In this document: positions 48,673 to 58,094 of the stretch, in pieces
How positions within the stretch are numbered: the first letter of the stretch is position 1
How the letters are laid out: each line of letters starts with the position of its first letter
Assembly: GCF_030687145.1 (NCBI RefSeq)
Contig: NZ_CP117460.1
Coordinates: 1-64,000 of the forward strand
DNA: 64,000 nucleotides
Source of the DNA: Pseudomonas sp. FP1742
Lineage (GTDB): Bacteria > Pseudomonadota > Gammaproteobacteria > Pseudomonadales > Pseudomonadaceae
Direction: 5' to 3'
Notes under the pieces: generated by a model
Told to the model about the DNA's origin: nothing
Seen by the model: the letters and a program-made list of their open reading frames with translations, nothing else
Database searches by the model: none
Made by a program: the position numbers and the translations under genes

Positions 48673-49902
48673 TTAGCCGAAGAACCAGTAGCAAACCCCG
48701 ATCGCGCCAAGAACACCGGCCAGCTCTGCCAGCAGCGCGCAACCCACCGCATGCCGTGCGCGCTGGATGCCTACCGCGCCGAAATACACCGCCAATACAT
48801 AGAAGGTCGTTTCGGTACTGCCCTGGACTGTCGCCGCCACCAGCGCCGGGAAACTGTCCACCCCCTCGGTCTTCATGGTTTCAATCAGCATTGCCCGGGC
48901 GGCACTGCCGGAGAACGGTTTGACCATGGCCGTCGGCAGCGCATCGACGAAGCGTGTGTCCCACCCGGCCCACGCCACCAGGTGACGAATCCCGTCCAGA
49001 CCGAAGTCCAGCGCCCCGGACGCCCGCAGCACCCCCACGGCGCAGAGCATCGCCACCAGATATGGCAGCAGGTTCTTGGCGACGTCGAAGCCTTCTTTCG
49101 CGCCTTCGACGAACGCTTCATAGACCTTCACCTTGCGTAACGCGCCAATGATCAGAAACAGCATGATCAGCCCGAACAGCGTCACGTTGCCGAGGATCGA
49201 TGACAGGCTCGCCAGCGCGGTCGCCGAAAGCGTCGCCAGCAACGCCATGAAGCCGCCGAGGGCGAGGGCGCCGGGAATCAGATAGGCCAGCACCACCGGG
49301 TCCCAGATGCGCAGGCGTTGCATGAAGGCGACGGACAGAAAACCAACGATGGTCGAGCAACTGGTGGCCAGCAGGATCGGCAGGAAAACCAGCGTCGGAT
49401 CAGGTGCACCTTGTTGCGCGCGGTACATGAAGATCGTCACCGGCAGCAGGGTCAGGGAAGAGGCGTTGAGTACCAGAAAGAGGATCTGCGCGTTGCTGGC
49501 GATCGTCTCGCTGGGGTTGATGTCCTGCAACGCACGCATGGCCTTGAGGCCGATGGGGGTGGCGGCGTTGTCCAGGCCCAGGCCATTGGCGGCGAAGTTG
49601 AGCGTGATCAGGCCGATGGCGGGATGACCGGCCGGGACTTCCGGCATCAGGCGCAGGAACAGAGGGCCCAGCGCCTTGGCCAGCCACTCGACGATGCCGG
49701 CCTTTTCGGCGATCCGCAGAAAGCCCAGCCAGAGGGTGAGGGTGCCGAACAGCAGGACCATGACCTCGACCGATAATTTGGCCATGGCGAAAATGCTTTC
49801 CACCATCGCCGCGAAGATCCCGGCGTTACCGCCGATCAGCCACTGCGCCAGCGCCGATACGGCTGCCACGATGAAGAAGCCAAGCCACAGGCCATTAAGC
49901 AT
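48673..49902 (-). CDS. Nucleoside-recognition (SpmA/SpmB-like) membrane protein
   Basis: This 409-residue inner-membrane protein joins two gate (nucleoside-recognition) units, corresponding to SpmA (first half, GLITLNFAANGLGLDNAATPIG) and SpmB (second half, PFSGSAARAMLIET, QGSTETTFYVLAVYFG). Such proteins resemble nucleoside transporters, but the function in bacteria is unknown. It is on the minus strand, convergent with the MCE operon and in tandem with gltP; a 13-bp-stem terminator and a REPIN separate it from gltP upstream. Substrate is not evident. Confidence 0.88.
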   Translation of the reverse strand: MLNGLWLGFFIVAAVSALAQWLIGGNAGIFAAMVESIFAMAKLSVEVMVLLFGTLTLWLGFLRIAEKAGIVEWLAKALGPLFLRLMPEVPAGHPAIGLITLNFAANGLGLDNAATPIGLKAMRALQDINPSETIASNAQILFLVLNASSLTLLPVTIFMYRAQQGAPDPTLVFLPILLATSCSTIVGFLSVAFMQRLRIWDPVVLAYLIPGALALGGFMALLATLSATALASLSSILGNVTLFGLIMLFLIIGALRKVKVYEAFVEGAKEGFDVAKNLLPYLVAMLCAVGVLRASGALDFGLDGIRHLVAWAGWDTRFVDALPTAMVKPFSGSAARAMLIETMKTEGVDSFPALVAATVQGSTETTFYVLAVYFGAVGIQRARHAVGCALLAELAGVLGAIGVCYWFFG

Positions 49903-49953
49903 CAGTCAAATCCCCCGGAAGATGGGGCGAATGATAGCGGGGTAGGCAGAAAC

Positions 49954-49983
49954 GACAAACCCCGGATTTCTCCGGGGTTTGTC
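49954..49983 (-). terminator. Strong terminator between gltP and the spmAB-like gene
   Basis: GACAAACCCCGGA (49954-49966) pairs perfectly with TCCGGGGTTTGTC (49971-49983) around TTTC. On the minus strand it follows gltP (and the REPIN) and ends in GTTTCT. It prevents gltP read-through into the downstream gene. Confidence 0.75.
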
Positions 49984-50006
49984 TGGCACTGCTGGCAAAA
50001 GACCAA

Positions 50007-50096
50007 TGTGGGAGCGGGCTTGCTCGCGAAGAGGCCGGAATATTCAACATCTACGTTGACTGATCCACCGCTTTCGCAAGCAAGCCCGCCCCCACA
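50007..50096. repeat. REPIN downstream of gltP
   Basis: TGTGGGAGCGGGCTTGCTCG begins at 50007; its mirror CGCAAGCAAGCCCGCCCCCA ends by 50096 with two substitutions. It sits between the gltP stop and a terminator. Confidence 0.92.
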
Positions 50097-50106
50097 GGGT
50101 TATGCG

Positions 50107-51438
50107 TCAGTTGCTGGAGGTTTCGCCAGCCGGCAGCTTTTCCTTGCTGCGCCAGTGCGGCAGGGAGTTCCAGTAGCGCTGGCCCTTGGCGTCGTCGTAC
50201 ATGCCTTCCCAGCGCGAGATGACCAGTACGGCCAAGGCATTGCCGATCACGTTGAGCGCGGTACGGGCCATGTCCATGATGCGGTCGACACCGGCGATGA
50301 ACGCCAGGCCTTCCAACGGAATACCGACGCTGCCCAGAGTGGCCAGCAGCACCACGAAGGACACACCCGGCACACCGGCGATGCCTTTGGAGGTGACCAT
50401 CAGGGTCAGTACCAGCAGCAATTGCTGGCTGATCGACAGGTCGATGCCGTACAGCTGGGCAATGAAGATCGCCGCGATGCTCTGGTACAGGGTCGAACCG
50501 TCGAGGTTGAACGAGTAGCCGGTCGGTACCACGAAGCTGCAAATGGCTTTCGGCGCGCCGTAGGCTTCCATCTTCTCGATCACGCGCGGCAGCACGGTTT
50601 CGGAACTGGCGGTGGAGTAGGCCAGGACCAGCTCATCCTTGAAGATGCGCATCAGCTTGATCACCGAGAAGCCGAACAGGCGAGCGATCAGGCCCAATAC
50701 CACGAAGGCGAAGAAGGCAACGGCGAAGTAAACCAGGACGACCAGTTTGGCCAGCGGCAGCAGCGAGGCGAAACCGAAGTTGGCCACGGTCACCGCGATC
50801 AGTGCGAACACGCCGATCGGGGCGTAGTTCATGATCATGTGGGTGACTTTGAACATGCTTTCCGACACGCCCTGGAACGTCTTCACCAGCGGTTCGCGCA
50901 GGTCCGATTGCAGGCTCGACAGACCGAGACCGAACAACACGGAGAAGAAGATGATCGGCAGCATCTCGCCACGGCCCATGGCCGCAAAGATGTTCGACGG
51001 GATCAGGTTGAGGATGGTTTCGACGAACGCGTGTTCATGCTGAACCTCGGCGGCAGTGGCCTGGTACTTGGAAATATCCACGGTACCCAGGGTGCTCATG
51101 TCGATGCCGCTGCCTGGATGGACCACGTTGGCCAGCACCAGACCGACCAGGATGGCGATGGTGGTGACGATCTCGAAGTAAATGATGGTCTTCAGACCGA
51201 TACGCCCGAGTTTTTTCGCGTCGCCAACACCAGCAATGCCGACAATCAGCGAGGAAATCACGATCGGGATCACGATCATTTTGATCAGACGGATAAAGAT
51301 ATCGCCTGCCGGTTGCAGCACGTTGCTGATCCACCAGGCTTTTTCGGCACTGAAGTGGTTGAGCAGTGCACCTATTGCTATCCCCAGAACCAGACCGATG
51401 AGGATCTGCCAGGCGAGGCTAAGCTTTGCCTTCTTCAT
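50107..51438 (-). CDS. gltP: Glutamate/aspartate:proton symporter GltP
   Basis: This 443-residue inner-membrane transporter of the dicarboxylate/amino acid:cation symporter family imports glutamate or aspartate with cations. It has about eight helices and two re-entrant loops with the typical TGYSFNLDGSTLYQ and GVPGVSFVVL blocks. ATG 51438 (MKKAKLSLAWQILIGL) with AAGGAT upstream is the start; the frame to 51477 is over-extended. Length fits GltP (437) better than DctA. It is preceded upstream by a long non-coding stretch and followed by a REPIN and terminator. Exact substrate is inferred. Confidence 0.9.
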   Translation of the reverse strand: MKKAKLSLAWQILIGLVLGIAIGALLNHFSAEKAWWISNVLQPAGDIFIRLIKMIVIPIVISSLIVGIAGVGDAKKLGRIGLKTIIYFEIVTTIAILVGLVLANVVHPGSGIDMSTLGTVDISKYQATAAEVQHEHAFVETILNLIPSNIFAAMGRGEMLPIIFFSVLFGLGLSSLQSDLREPLVKTFQGVSESMFKVTHMIMNYAPIGVFALIAVTVANFGFASLLPLAKLVVLVYFAVAFFAFVVLGLIARLFGFSVIKLMRIFKDELVLAYSTASSETVLPRVIEKMEAYGAPKAICSFVVPTGYSFNLDGSTLYQSIAAIFIAQLYGIDLSISQQLLLVLTLMVTSKGIAGVPGVSFVVLLATLGSVGIPLEGLAFIAGVDRIMDMARTALNVIGNALAVLVISRWEGMYDDAKGQRYWNSLPHWRSKEKLPAGETSSN

Positions 51439-52120
51439 ATCTTTATCCTTACTTGCGTTTGACTCAGGCTGATGCAAGAACTGAAACGCTCAACGGCGAA
51501 GCAGTTTTGCATCGGCCCCCGTATAAGGTCCCCGCGAGCGAGCATTTACAGCTCTCAGGCAGCGAAAAAGGCGCAACTATTCCGATGCCGGGAAGCGACG
51601 TCTAATGCCGTAAGCGCCTACCCTATGCCGAATCGGCATGAGATCTTTTAACCGAAACCCGCGTCCCAGCCGGTTCGAATGCGACATTTCGGCAGGCATA
51701 AGTGCCGTGAACCGGCCATTTCAGCGCAGGTTGATGTTTTTTGAACCAATGAAAATTTAGGAGATGTCCTACGTTCGACTGCGATTTTTCTTCTCGTGAA
51801 AGTCAGAGCTTTCTCGATATACGGTCACGAAGAAACACCGCGAAACGGTTTTGCGGGGAATATGCAGCAAGAAATTATAAGCAGAATGCTCTAGATCAAC
51901 GTTTTGCACGTTGAAGCTCTCCGCAAGTCCGTCGAGCCGCCCAGGGCCGGCGAACTTGCGTAGCAGCTTTACCTGACCCGGCCCTTGCGCGGCTACTCCC
52001 TGTACCCGTAGGTCACTCCGACCCTGAAACAGTCAGAACGTCCCGACCCCTTGATCATGCGTCTACCGTCCTCGGGTAGCGCAGTGGAAAGAAGCGTGCG
52101 GCCTCTTTCGTGTTTCGAAC
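51439..52120. other. 682-bp non-coding region upstream of gltP
   Basis: No coding frame is convincing. The first 250 bp contain ATGCCGA-A-TCGGCAT (51625-51639) and further TGCCG/CGGCA copies at about 51586, 51606 and 51691-51707, perhaps regulator sites for gltP. A hairpin TAGGA-GATG-TCCTA lies at about 51757-51770, CAACGT-TTTGC-ACGTTG at about 51898-51914, and CTACC/GGTAG at about 52062-52079. An unrecognised small RNA is possible. Confidence 0.5.
51625..51639. promoter_or_regulatory. Palindrome ATGCCGA-A-TCGGCAT
   Basis: Perfect 7-bp half-sites around one base, about 190 bp upstream of gltP. The same TGCCG core recurs nearby. It is a candidate activator or repressor site for gltP. Confidence 0.4.
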
Positions 52121-52273
52121 TCAATACCGGCGTGGATCTTTCTTCAGCAGTTCCATCAACAACTTCTGCATGCCTTCATCCGGTTTACCGAGAAAGCGGT
52201 AGTCGGCATGTCGTATAGGCGACTGCCGCCCAGAAGCAGGGCGGCCGCCAATGTCTTTAACCGAAATCCGCAT
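52121..52273 (-). CDS. Small basic protein, 50 residues, unknown function
   Basis: This short gene (MRISVKDIGGRPASGRQSP..., ending LLKKDPRRY) begins one base after the stop of the DUF1328 gene and is probably translated with it. It is basic, has no membrane segment and no family I recognise. The upper frame limit at 52312 lies inside the DUF1328 gene, so ATG 52273 is chosen. Its position with two other small proteins beside algB suggests a stress-envelope role, which is only an inference. Confidence 0.6.
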   Translation of the reverse strand: MRISVKDIGGRPASGRQSPIRHADYRFLGKPDEGMQKLLMELLKKDPRRY

Positions 52274-52274
52274 A

Positions 52275-52520
<246 letters not shown>

Positions 52521-52808
52521 TCAAAACACCCAACGTTCCTGAGAGGACGTCTCGTCCACAGGTCGGGCCTGGTCGACGTCCATCATTCGTATCGAGGCAT
52601 TGTCAGCCGGGTTGCTGCTGACGGCACTGAAGTGGGTTTGGGGGGCATGTGCAATCGACAGGTGCGATGCCTCTGGTCGCTGGGTCTGTTCCCAGCGCAG
52701 TAACTGTTGGCCGCCAATCAACGTGAGCAACAGCGCCAACAGGGCAAACAAGCCTTGCTGGACATGCAGTGGCGAGATAGGCAGTTGGGCAGCACCTTGG
52801 CGACTCAT
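52521..52808 (-). CDS. Small single-pass membrane protein next to algB (PA5482-like)
   Basis: This 95-residue protein has one hydrophobic helix (LFALLALLLTLIGG, about 20-34) and a soluble tail ending ERWVF. ATG 52808 (MSRQGAAQLPISPL) has GGAGG ten bases upstream; the frame to 53012 is over-extended. Position beside algB and general look fit the small hypothetical genes preceding algB in P. aeruginosa. Function is unknown. A weak GGCGCG/CGCGCC hairpin at 52492-52508 separates it from the DUF1328 gene. Confidence 0.65.
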   Translation of the reverse strand: MSRQGAAQLPISPLHVQQGLFALLALLLTLIGGQQLLRWEQTQRPEASHLSIAHAPQTHFSAVSSNPADNASIRMMDVDQARPVDETSSQERWVF

Positions 52809-53244
52809 CCTGAAGTTCCTCCCACGTTGGGTAGTAAATCTTGGGCGGGCTCTATAAATGCCCTGATTACCCAGACTCCTGCAGCCTGCATGCCAGCTTT
52901 TTATCGGAATAAATATTATTGAATTCAATAAGTTATATGGCTTGCGAAAATCATTCTGGACGCATCCTGCACGATGGCCCGTCTGAGGTCGTGCGGAATG
53001 CACGATGAGCACGCCGAAACTTTCAATATTTTTGGAATTGAGGGAAGGGCGCGGATGTCAGAAAGTGACGCAGGCAATCACCGAAAGAAGGGTCTATTAA
53101 TAAAAAATCAAATAAATCAGTTAATTAGCTGGGTACTGAGCAAATAGCTCTCGTGTTATGGCTGGAATCGACCAGAATCAATCATGCAACTTGCCCGATT
53201 TTTCCGGGCCTAACCAAGATCATCAACTAAAGGAGCGTAGGAAC
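52809..53244. other. 436-bp divergent intergenic region before algB
   Basis: This AT-rich spacer probably holds the promoters for algB and the divergent small gene. A hairpin GAGC-AAATA-GCTC lies at about 53137-53149. I see no clear sigma-54 or AlgU consensus. The frame open from 53158 is not used because the algB start is at 53245. Confidence 0.5.
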
Positions 53245-54591
53245 ATGGAATCAGCCACTGAGCATCAAGGCCGCATTCTGCTGGTAGACGACGAGTCTGC
53301 CATCCTTCGAACCTTTCGCTATTGCCTCGAAGACGAAGGCTACAGCGTGGCCACCGCGACCAGCGCTGCTCAGGCCGAAGCCTTGTTGCAGCGTCAGGTT
53401 TTCGATTTGTGCTTCCTCGATTTGCGCCTGGGTGAAGATAATGGCCTCGATGTGTTGGCCCAGATGCGCATTCAGGCGCCATGGATGCGTGTCGTGATCG
53501 TTACCGCCCACTCGGCCGTGGACACTGCCGTGGATGCGATCCAGGCCGGTGCCGCCGACTATCTGGTCAAACCTTGCAGCCCCGACCAGTTGCGTCTGGC
53601 TACCGCCAAGCAACTGGAGGTGCGGCAGCTTTCGGCGCGCCTGGAAGCCCTCGAAGGTGAAGTACGAAAGCCCAGGGAAGGTCTGGACTCCTACAGCCCG
53701 GCCATGAAAGTGGTGCTTGAAACCGCACGCCAGGTTGCGACTACGGACGCCAATATCCTGATTCTCGGAGAGTCCGGCACCGGCAAGGGTGAGCTGTCAC
53801 AGGCCATTCATGCCTGGAGTAAACGCCAGAAGAAATCCTGCATTACCATCAACTGTCCGTCCCTCACTGCGGAATTAATGGACAGTGAACTCTTTGGTCA
53901 CAGCCGTGGTGCGTTTACCGGTGCCAGCGAAAGCACCTTGGGACGTGTCAATCAGGCTGACGGCGGAACGTTGTTTCTCGACGAGATCGGCGATTTTCCC
54001 TTGACCTTGCAACCCAAGTTACTGCGTTTCATTCAGGACAAGGAATACGAACGCGTGGGCGACCCGGTGACCCGTCGCGCCGATGTGCGAATCCTCGCAG
54101 CCACTAACCTCAACCTCGAAGACATGGTTCGCGATGGTCGCTTTCGTGAAGACTTGCTCTATCGGCTCAACGTCATCACCTTGCACTTGCCGCCGCTTCG
54201 CGAGCGCAGGGAAGACATTCTGAACCTGGCAGACCGTTTCCTGGCGCGCTTCGTCAAGGAGTACTCGCGTCCTGCCCGGTGTTTCAGCGACGAGGCCCGC
54301 GAGGCGCTGCTCAGCTACCGCTGGCCCGGCAATATCCGTGAGTTACGTAACGTAGTGGAGCGCGCGAGCATTATTTGTCCACAGGAACGGGTCGAGATCA
54401 GCCACTTGGGCATGGCCGAGACTCCCACCAACAACGCACCGCGCATTGGTGCTGCGTTGAGCCTGGATGAGCTGGAGAAAGCTCACATCGGCGCGGTCCT
54501 TGCCACGGCCGATACCCTGGATCAGGCGGCCAAGACGCTCGGTATCGACGCATCGACCCTGTATCGCAAACGCAAGCAGTACAACCTGTGA
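53245..54591 (+). CDS. algB: NtrC-family response regulator AlgB
   Basis: AlgB activates exopolysaccharide (alginate) genes and, in P. aeruginosa, represses quorum-sensing behaviours. The 448-residue protein has a receiver domain with phospho-acceptor Asp59 (FLDLRLGEDNG), a sigma-54 AAA+ domain (Walker A GESGTGKGE, GAFTGA loop, ILAATNLNLED) and a Fis-type helix-turn-helix (LDQAAKTLGIDASTLYRKRK). The start ATG 53245 (MESATEHQGRILLVDDE) matches AlgB; the frame from 53158 is over-extended. kinB follows 10 bp downstream, its cognate kinase. Confidence 0.96.
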   Translation: MESATEHQGRILLVDDESAILRTFRYCLEDEGYSVATATSAAQAEALLQRQVFDLCFLDLRLGEDNGLDVLAQMRIQAPWMRVVIVTAHSAVDTAVDAIQAGAADYLVKPCSPDQLRLATAKQLEVRQLSARLEALEGEVRKPREGLDSYSPAMKVVLETARQVATTDANILILGESGTGKGELSQAIHAWSKRQKKSCITINCPSLTAELMDSELFGHSRGAFTGASESTLGRVNQADGGTLFLDEIGDFPLTLQPKLLRFIQDKEYERVGDPVTRRADVRILAATNLNLEDMVRDGRFREDLLYRLNVITLHLPPLRERREDILNLADRFLARFVKEYSRPARCFSDEAREALLSYRWPGNIRELRNVVERASIICPQERVEISHLGMAETPTNNAPRIGAALSLDELEKAHIGAVLATADTLDQAAKTLGIDASTLYRKRKQYNL

Positions 54592-54601
54592 GCCGTACCC
54601 G

Positions 54602-56392
54602 ATGAAACTGGCGATGACGTTGCGCACCCGGCTGTTTCTGAGTATCTCGGCCCTGATCACGGTGGCGTTGCTCGGGCTGTTGCTCGGGCTGGTCAGCGTG
54701 ATGCAGATGGCAGGGACTCAGGAGGCCCTGATCCGTGACAACTTCATCAGGCTGGACCTGGGATTGAAGCTGCGTCAGACCCTGGGTGATCAACTGATCA
54801 TCATGCTCAACGAGAAACCTGATCCCGCGGCGTTCGAGGCATCCAGGCAGCGCTCCCTCGAATTGCTTGATGAAGGCATTGCTCACGAGTCGTCCAGCGA
54901 GGATGTCCAATACAGTTTCAAAAAGGCCAAGGCAGATTATCAGAGCCTATTGCAGGCCTTCGATCTTTCCCGGGCTCCGGTACAGGTGCTCAGTGGCAGC
55001 GAGGATCTCACGGAAAAATTCAACGTATTGCGCAACGGTTTGATCTCCGAACAGAGGCGCGCACTCGATAACATCAATGAGACCGAACGCCTGGCCCGGG
55101 AACGCGCGTTGCTGGTCGCCGGACTGCTTGGGCTGGTCGGGGTAGCGGTGCTGTTCATCGGGTTCATTACCGCCCATGGGATCGCCCAGCGTTTCGGAGC
55201 CCCGATCGAGGCGCTGGCCGCGGCGGCTGACAACATTGGCCAGGGTAATTTCGAAGTGACCCTGCCGATTTCCTCCGCGGTGGAAATGAACCAGCTGACC
55301 CGGCGTTTCGGCATCATGGCCGAGGCGCTGCGTGAACACCAGGCGACCAATATCGACGAGCTGCTCGCTGGCCAGCAACGTTTGCAAGCGGTGCTCGACA
55401 GCATCGACGACGGTTTGCTGATCATCGATCGCCAAGGTCATCTTGAGCACCTCAACCCCGTGGCTCAGCGCCAGTTGGGTTGGGACACCGATCGTCTCGG
55501 CCAAGGGCTGGGCACGGCACTCGAGCATCCCGAGCTGGATGAGCAGCTGCAACTGGTGTTGCGTGGCGGCACTCTGGAGCGAGCGCCGGATGACCTGAGC
55601 ATCGAGGTTGATGGGGAGTCGCGATTGCTGACGTATAGCCTGACGCCGGTCAGCCATACCCAGGGTCATATTCTCGGCGCCGTGATGGTGTTGCATGACG
55701 TCACCGAACAGCGTGCCTTCGAACGGGTGCGCAGCGAGTTCTTCTTGCGGGCATCCCATGAGTTGCGCACGCCGGTTACCGGGATGCACATGGCATTCGG
55801 CCTGTTCCGCGAGCGGACGCATTTTGCCGCAGACTCCCGCGAAACCGATTTGCTGGATACCGTGAATGAAGAAATGCAGCGCCTGATGCAGTTGATCAAC
55901 GACCTGCTGAATTTCTCTCGCTATCAGAACGGCCTGCAAAAACTCATCCTTGCGCCATGCTCCATTGAAGATTTGCTGGAGCAGGCCCAGGCACGTTTTG
56001 CCGGCCCGGCGCAGGAGAAGGACATTGAGCTGTTGGTGGAAGTGCAAGGGCCGTTGCCGCGGCTGCAAGCCGATCAGGCGCAACTGGAGCGGGTGCTCGA
56101 TAACCTGATCGACAACGCCTTGCGCCATACCTCCCGTGACGGGTTGATACGGTTGCAGGCCCGACGTCATGGGGAGCGGGTGATTATCAGTGTCGAAGAC
56201 AATGGCGAAGGCATCGCCTACGGTCAGCAGGGGCGGATTTTCGAGCCCTTCGTTCAGGTCGGTCGCAAGAAGGGCGGCGCCGGGCTCGGTCTGGCGCTGT
56301 GCAAGGAAATCGTGCAGTTGCACGGCGGGCGGATGGGCGTGTATTCGCGGCCGGGGCAGGGTACGCAGTTTTATATGGCACTGGCGGTATAA
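54602..56392 (+). CDS. kinB: Sensor histidine kinase KinB
   Basis: KinB is the membrane histidine kinase/phosphatase of AlgB. The 596-residue protein starts at ATG 54602 (MKLAMTLRTRLFLSI), with two membrane segments (about 12-35 and 167-190), HAMP, a PAS domain, HisKA (RASHELRTPVTG) and HATPase_c (N-box DNLIDNALRHT, G1 EDNGEGI, G2 GAGLGLALCKEIV). The length equals P. aeruginosa KinB (595), and it follows algB by 10 bp. Signals are sensed in the periplasm; KinB loss elevates alginate in P. aeruginosa. A convergent hairpin ends the gene. Confidence 0.95.
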   Translation: MKLAMTLRTRLFLSISALITVALLGLLLGLVSVMQMAGTQEALIRDNFIRLDLGLKLRQTLGDQLIIMLNEKPDPAAFEASRQRSLELLDEGIAHESSSEDVQYSFKKAKADYQSLLQAFDLSRAPVQVLSGSEDLTEKFNVLRNGLISEQRRALDNINETERLARERALLVAGLLGLVGVAVLFIGFITAHGIAQRFGAPIEALAAAADNIGQGNFEVTLPISSAVEMNQLTRRFGIMAEALREHQATNIDELLAGQQRLQAVLDSIDDGLLIIDRQGHLEHLNPVAQRQLGWDTDRLGQGLGTALEHPELDEQLQLVLRGGTLERAPDDLSIEVDGESRLLTYSLTPVSHTQGHILGAVMVLHDVTEQRAFERVRSEFFLRASHELRTPVTGMHMAFGLFRERTHFAADSRETDLLDTVNEEMQRLMQLINDLLNFSRYQNGLQKLILAPCSIEDLLEQAQARFAGPAQEKDIELLVEVQGPLPRLQADQAQLERVLDNLIDNALRHTSRDGLIRLQARRHGERVIISVEDNGEGIAYGQQGRIFEPFVQVGRKKGGAGLGLALCKEIVQLHGGRMGVYSRPGQGTQFYMALAV

Positions 56393-56412
56393 GCCTGAGC
56401 CGTCTCAGGCTT
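56391..56412. terminator. Bidirectional terminator between kinB and the EAL gene
   Basis: AAGCCTGAG (56391-56399), CCGT, CTCAGGCTT (56404-56412) form a perfect 9-bp stem that overlaps the kinB stop codon and the end of the convergent EAL gene. Confidence 0.7.
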
Positions 56413-58021
56413 CGTCATCCAGGCGTCGCGTGCCCAGTCGGCGCCCACGGGTAATCAGTTCGATGAACTGCACGGCACTCAATGCGTGGGCGAACAACCA
56501 GCCCTGACCGAACTTCACTCCTTCGCTGCTTAGGAACACCGCTTGGGCTTCATGTTCGATGCCTTCTGCAATCACCTTGAGTTGCAGGGCCTGGGCCATG
56601 CGAATGATGTGCGGTGCCACGCCGCTGCTGGCGGCGTCATGGCCCAGCGCGTCGATAAATGCCTTGTCGATTTTCAGGCAGTCCACCGGTAGGGTTTGCA
56701 GGTAAGCGAGGCTGCAATAGCCGGTGCCGAAGTCATCGATCAGCACCTGATGCCCGAGATCGCGCAAGGCTTGCAGGTTTTCTCTGGCCACCACCACATC
56801 CACCAGCCCGCGCTCGGTCACCTCAAAGGCAATCTGTCTGGCCGCCACCCGGTGCAAGGCCAGCAGGCGCGCCATCACCTCGCCAATGCGAGGCACCATG
56901 ACGTCGCAGGCTGCCAGGTTGACCGAGATGTACAGCTGCGGATTGGCGCGCAACAGTTGCCCGAGCTGTTCCAGCAGGCGCTGCAACACGAAGTCGGTCA
57001 TCTGGCGGATCTGGCCGGTGTTCTCCGCCATCGGAATGAACAGGTCGGGGCTGGTCAGGGTGCCGTCAGGCCTTCGCCAGCGCAACAGGGCTTCGGCGCC
57101 GACACAGTTGCGACTGTCGAGGTCGAAGATCGGTTGATACAACACCTGCAACTCGCCTCGCTGTATGGCGCCGTGCAGTTCTGCATCCAGCGATTGACGC
57201 TGGCGTACCAACAGAAACACCAGAATGCCGACGCAGGCACTTAGCGCCAGGCTGGCCGGAAGCAGCCACCACCAAACCGCCGGCACATGCAGGCCGCTGC
57301 GTGGTGTGATCAGTACCAGTTGATAGTCAGGGGTGTTGGTCGGCATTCGGTAAATCAGGCGGGTAGGGGTGACTTGCAGCGCATCGAGATTTTTCGGGGG
57401 CCAGGGCTCCGTCGGGGGCCAGGCTTGAGCGACACCGAGCACGGGAATCGCGCGGGTGCCGTGGTCGAGCACGACCAGCAGGCTGCTCCCCGGAGACAGA
57501 TCAACCATGTCGGTCAAATGCCCGCGAGACGTCGCCACCCGGAAGTTGCCACGCCCAAGCATCAGTGCGGCGCGGTTCTCATCGGGCTCGGTGGTGGTGT
57601 TCAACCAATAGTTGTAGGTGGGCCCCTTGATGTCCGGTGGCCGGATCAGCGACAACCCTTCCTGGCGGGGGCGATTGGAGCAGATGCGTGACGCATCCAT
57701 GTAAGCGGCTTCGTAAACGAAACGGTAGTTGAAGCTGACCTGTTGCAAGGTCGCGATCATTTCATCATCGCAGCCCCGCAGTGGTTGAGCTTCCAGGTCA
57801 TCGAGGCTTTCGCGCAGTTGCCCGAACAACTGCTCCAGACGGGCGAGGAAGCGCTCTCCCTGAGCGTTCATTTCCTGACTTTCGTTGTACTCGACCTGAT
57901 GCATCGCCACGAACAGACTGCCGGTCATCAGGAGCGTTGCACTCAAGGCAGCCGCCAGCGTCGCCAAAAACCAGGGGCGATAGAACCAGCTACGCAGCCT
58001 CTCTCGAGCAGCCGTCATCAT
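56405..58021 (-). CDS. CSS-motif cyclic-di-GMP phosphodiesterase (EAL domain)
   Basis: This 538-residue inner-membrane protein has two membrane helices (about 18-40 and 248-272), a periplasmic CSS domain with two cysteines (Cys84 and Cys114 in ICSN), and a cytoplasmic EAL domain from about 285. Catalytic residues are intact: EAL at 310-312, SVNLA, FEVTE, DDFGTGY, LKID, EGIE and the final GQGW. It should hydrolyse c-di-GMP to pGpG. CSS proteins in E. coli sense periplasmic redox state through the disulfide. It is convergent with kinB and tandem with the amidase gene. Confidence 0.93.
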   Translation of the reverse strand: MMTAARERLRSWFYRPWFLATLAAALSATLLMTGSLFVAMHQVEYNESQEMNAQGERFLARLEQLFGQLRESLDDLEAQPLRGCDDEMIATLQQVSFNYRFVYEAAYMDASRICSNRPRQEGLSLIRPPDIKGPTYNYWLNTTTEPDENRAALMLGRGNFRVATSRGHLTDMVDLSPGSSLLVVLDHGTRAIPVLGVAQAWPPTEPWPPKNLDALQVTPTRLIYRMPTNTPDYQLVLITPRSGLHVPAVWWWLLPASLALSACVGILVFLLVRQRQSLDAELHGAIQRGELQVLYQPIFDLDSRNCVGAEALLRWRRPDGTLTSPDLFIPMAENTGQIRQMTDFVLQRLLEQLGQLLRANPQLYISVNLAACDVMVPRIGEVMARLLALHRVAARQIAFEVTERGLVDVVVARENLQALRDLGHQVLIDDFGTGYCSLAYLQTLPVDCLKIDKAFIDALGHDAASSGVAPHIIRMAQALQLKVIAEGIEHEAQAVFLSSEGVKFGQGWLFAHALSAVQFIELITRGRRLGTRRLDDEA

Positions 58022-58094
58022 GGAATATCCGAAGGATTACCAATGAGTTATAGCTGCTGATTAGGAAAAGACCCTGACCGTCGGGCGGGCGTCA

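Noticed and set aside
51493..51530. Sigma-54 promoter (GG-N10-GC) upstream of gltP
   Set aside because: The closest match on the minus strand has the wrong spacing between GG and GC.
51671..51682. T-loop-like GGTTCGAATGC, hinting at a tRNA
   Set aside because: No matching acceptor, D or anticodon stems can be drawn around it.
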